Below, one piece after another: positions 15,262-16,794 of a stretch of DNA of 16,794 nt (positions within the stretch are counted from its first letter, which is position 1; each line of letters begins with the position of its first letter). Source of the DNA: an uncultured Novosphingobium sp. (lineage in GTDB: Bacteria > Pseudomonadota > Alphaproteobacteria > Sphingomonadales > Sphingomonadaceae); NCBI GenBank assembly GCA_937897535.1, contig CALCQB010000356.1, positions 1 to 16,794 on the forward strand. Direction: 5' to 3'. The notes below the pieces were generated by a model. The model saw nothing but the letters and a program-made list of their open reading frames with translations, was not told the DNA's origin and made no database searches. The position numbers and the translations under genes are program-made.

Positions 15262-16233
15262 TCAGTAGCTGATATAAACGTCTGTCAGGACGTCTTCGGC
15301 GGTAGGCCGCGGTGCAGCGCGGGCGGCGACGACCGATGCCTCGATCGCCGCAAGCACTTCGGCGTCGAGCGCGTCGAGGTCGGCGTCGCTCAGCAATTTG
15401 GCCTGAGTCACGCTCTTGCGGAAGTTCTTGAGGCAATCGCGGGTCTCGCGGATCCGGTCGAGCTCGCCCTCACCCCGGTAACGCTGCGGATCGCCTTCGA
15501 AGTGTCCGAAGAACCGTTCGGTATCGAACTCGACCGCTGCCGGACCATTCCCGGCCCGGACATAGTCGAGCACCTCGCGCATGGTATCGTGGACCGCGAA
15601 GAAGTCGGTACCGTCGCCCCGCCAGACCTTCATGCCAAAGGCTTCGGCGCGGCTGGCAATGTCCTTCTGGGTGCCTACGGCATATTCGAACCCGGTATGC
15701 TCGGAATAGTGGTTGTTCTCGAACAGGAAGATGCACGGGGCCTTGGTCACTACCGCCATGTTCATCGCTTCGAAGGTGGTGCCCTGGTTGCAGGCCCCAT
15801 CGCCCGAGAAGGTGATCGCGACCTTGCCCTTGCCGTCAAGCTTGGCCGCCAGCGCCGCACCGACCCCGATCGGCGAGCCGGCACCGACAATCCCGTTGGC
15901 ACCGAGCATGCCCTTGTCGACATCGGCGATATGCATCGAACCGCCCTTGCCCTTGCACAGCCCGTCGCGGCTGCCCCAGATTTCGGCCATCATCCCGTTG
16001 AGGTCACAGCCCTTGGCCAGGCAATGGCCGTGGCCGCGGTGAGTCGAGACGATCTTGTCCTCATTGTCGAGATGTTCGCACACCCCGACTGCGACCGCTT
16101 CCTGGCCGCAGTAAAGGTGCGTGAACCCGGCAATCTCGCCGGTCTGGATTTCGACGTGGAGGCGCTCCTCGAATTCGCGGATCACCTTCATCTGGCGGTA
16201 GGCGCGCAGCAGCGCTTCACGGCTCAGTTGCAT
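15262..16233 (-). CDS. 2-oxoacid dehydrogenase E1 component, alpha subunit
   Basis: This 323-residue E1alpha binds TPP and decarboxylates a 2-oxoacid together with E1beta. ATG 16233 begins MQLSREALLRAYRQMKVIRE, the conserved N-terminus. A longer in-frame start at 16440 would cover the preceding dehydrogenase gene and is rejected. Motifs: EIAGFTHLYCGQEAVAVGV (33-51); STHRGHGHCLAKG (63-75); KGKGGSMHIAD; and the TPP motif GDGACNQG (144-151) closed by FENN (171-174). HYSEHTGFEYAV and ERFFGHFEGDPQRYR are the usual substrate-side and phosphorylation-loop regions. The length fits the short acetoin/pyruvate-type E1alpha. The 19-nt gap from the upstream dehydrogenase carries AGGGGAG. No E3 gene is in view, so a shared lipoamide dehydrogenase is presumably encoded elsewhere. 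Confidence 0.95.
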   Translation of the reverse strand: MQLSREALLRAYRQMKVIREFEERLHVEIQTGEIAGFTHLYCGQEAVAVGVCEHLDNEDKIVSTHRGHGHCLAKGCDLNGMMAEIWGSRDGLCKGKGGSMHIADVDKGMLGANGIVGAGSPIGVGAALAAKLDGKGKVAITFSGDGACNQGTTFEAMNMAVVTKAPCIFLFENNHYSEHTGFEYAVGTQKDIASRAEAFGMKVWRGDGTDFFAVHDTMREVLDYVRAGNGPAAVEFDTERFFGHFEGDPQRYRGEGELDRIRETRDCLKNFRKSVTQAKLLSDADLDALDAEVLAAIEASVVAARAAPRPTAEDVLTDVYISY

Positions 16234-16252
16234 TGCTTTTCGCAGCTCCCCT

Positions 16253-16645
16253 TCACAGGCCGAGTACCGACCGGGCGATGATATTGGCCTGGACTTCGTT
16301 GGTTCCCCCAAAGATCGTCCAGGCGCGGCTGTTGAGATAGCGCGGCGCGGCAACCTGTGCGGCGCGCGAGTACACTGGTTCAGGGACGTTCTCGCCATAA
16401 AGCGGACGCTCCGGCGGAAGCTGCAGCCCGGCCGCTCCATACAGATCCACCGCCAGCAGATCGATCTCCTGACGCAGGTTCGAGGCCAGCAGTTTGGTCA
16501 ATGAAGTTTGCGGCCCCGGCGCGCGCCCTTTGGCAATATCGGCCAGAATGCGCAGCTCGATCATCTCGAGCGCCTGGGCGGAAAGCCGGGCCCGCGCCAC
16601 GTGGCGGCGCCATTGTGGATCGCCGGCCATCGTTCCACCGCGCCC
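16253..16645 (-). CDS. Acyl-CoA dehydrogenase, C-terminal part only (5' part lost at a junction)
   Basis: About 130 codons of the C-terminal helical domain of an acyl-CoA dehydrogenase. RLSAQALEMIELRIL, SLTKLLASNLRQEIDLLAVD and RAWTIFGGTNEVQANIIARSVLGL form the usual C-terminal bundle of the large FadE type. The frame stays open to the right edge, and an internal ATG at 16630 could be read as a start, but a real member would need some 250 more residues with the FAD-binding core. Upstream of about 16645-16665 the minus-strand frame stops resembling a dehydrogenase, while the opposite strand starts to. The gene is therefore truncated by a rearrangement or by an assembly join. Its stop is 19 nt before E1alpha, so it would have been the first visible gene of the operon. 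It belongs to a different subfamily from the dehydrogenase at 11084-12277. Confidence 0.85.
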   Translation of the reverse strand, partial: GRGGTMAGDPQWRRHVARARLSAQALEMIELRILADIAKGRAPGPQTSLTKLLASNLRQEIDLLAVDLYGAAGLQLPPERPLYGENVPEPVYSRAAQVAAPRYLNSRAWTIFGGTNEVQANIIARSVLGL

Positions 16646-16660
16646 ATCGGGTTCGGCGGA

Positions 16661-16794
16661 TGCAGCCGCTTCAAGCTGGCCGAGATGCGCACCGAGATCG
16701 ACATCGCCCAGGTCTTCGTCGACCGGTGCATCGAGGGTCTCAACGACGGCACGCTCACCGCCGAGGAAGCCGCCGAGGCCAAGTGGTGGTGCAC
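16661..16794 (+). CDS. Acyl-CoA dehydrogenase, internal fragment on the plus strand
   Basis: In frame from about 16661 the plus strand reads CSRFKLAEMRTEIDIAQVF, continuing VDRCIEGLNDGTLTAEEAA and EAKWWC to the window edge. This is the start of the C-terminal helical domain of a typical acyl-CoA dehydrogenase, usually preceded by FGKPIGSFQN and followed by TELQ...LQLHGGYGYM. No start codon or N-terminal domain exists to its left, where the minus-strand dehydrogenase begins. It therefore cannot be an intact gene in this arrangement. The match is from memory of the family and is strong in residue order and spacing. Confidence 0.75.

Noticed and set aside
13752..15272. Long plus-strand open frame across the E2 and E1beta genes
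   Set aside because: It is opposite clear E2 and E1beta coding sequence and shows no recognisable motif; composition is that of a GC shadow.

Overview
This GC-rich window reads as chromosomal DNA of an alphaproteobacterium, most likely a sphingomonad (Novosphingobium/Sphingopyxis/Sphingobium-like). That placement is an inference from the style of the MreB, PBP2, MutL and VOC proteins, from a divergent mutL/mre arrangement, and from the strong GC bias at third codon positions. It was not tested by a database search.

Layout. (1) 1-1708, plus strand: the end of a small His/Cys-containing secreted protein, then a predicted outer-membrane barrel protein with a His/Met-rich N-terminus; together they suggest a copper or metal locus. 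(2) 1712-2598, plus strand: a MaoC-type hot-dog dehydratase, overlapped (GTGA) by a three-helix membrane protein of unknown function. (3) 2606-4890, minus strand: mutL, coupled (TGATG) to a small lipoprotein gene. (4) 5076-10807, plus strand: the complete cell-elongation operon mreB-mreC-mreD-mrdA(PBP2)-rodA, divergent from mutL. (5) 10907-10982: tRNA-Lys(CTT) with its own promoter. (6) 11084 to about 16645, minus strand: a tightly packed catabolic operon, in transcription order acyl-CoA dehydrogenase (3' part only), 2-oxoacid dehydrogenase E1alpha, E1beta, E2, a VOC-fold protein and a second acyl-CoA dehydrogenase. (7) About 16660 to 16794, plus strand: the middle of yet another acyl-CoA dehydrogenase, reading into the truncated minus-strand one. 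This head-to-head junction looks like a rearrangement or an assembly chimera.

How the genes work together. MreB filaments, MreC/MreD, PBP2 transpeptidase and RodA glycosyltransferase form the elongasome that builds the lateral wall. In the minus-strand operon, E1alpha/E1beta/E2 would decarboxylate a 2-oxoacid to an acyl-CoA, which the two acyl-CoA dehydrogenases could desaturate. The substrate is unknown and no E3 (dihydrolipoamide dehydrogenase) lies in the window. MutL carries the endonuclease motif expected in bacteria that lack MutH.

Most of the window is ordinary housekeeping sequence. The points most worth a second look are the acyl-CoA dehydrogenase junction at the right end, the undefined 2-oxoacid/acyl-CoA operon with its E2 carrying two subunit-binding domains, and the conserved but uncharacterised barrel protein at the left end. 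I saw no CRISPR array, phage, transposase or obvious new defence system.
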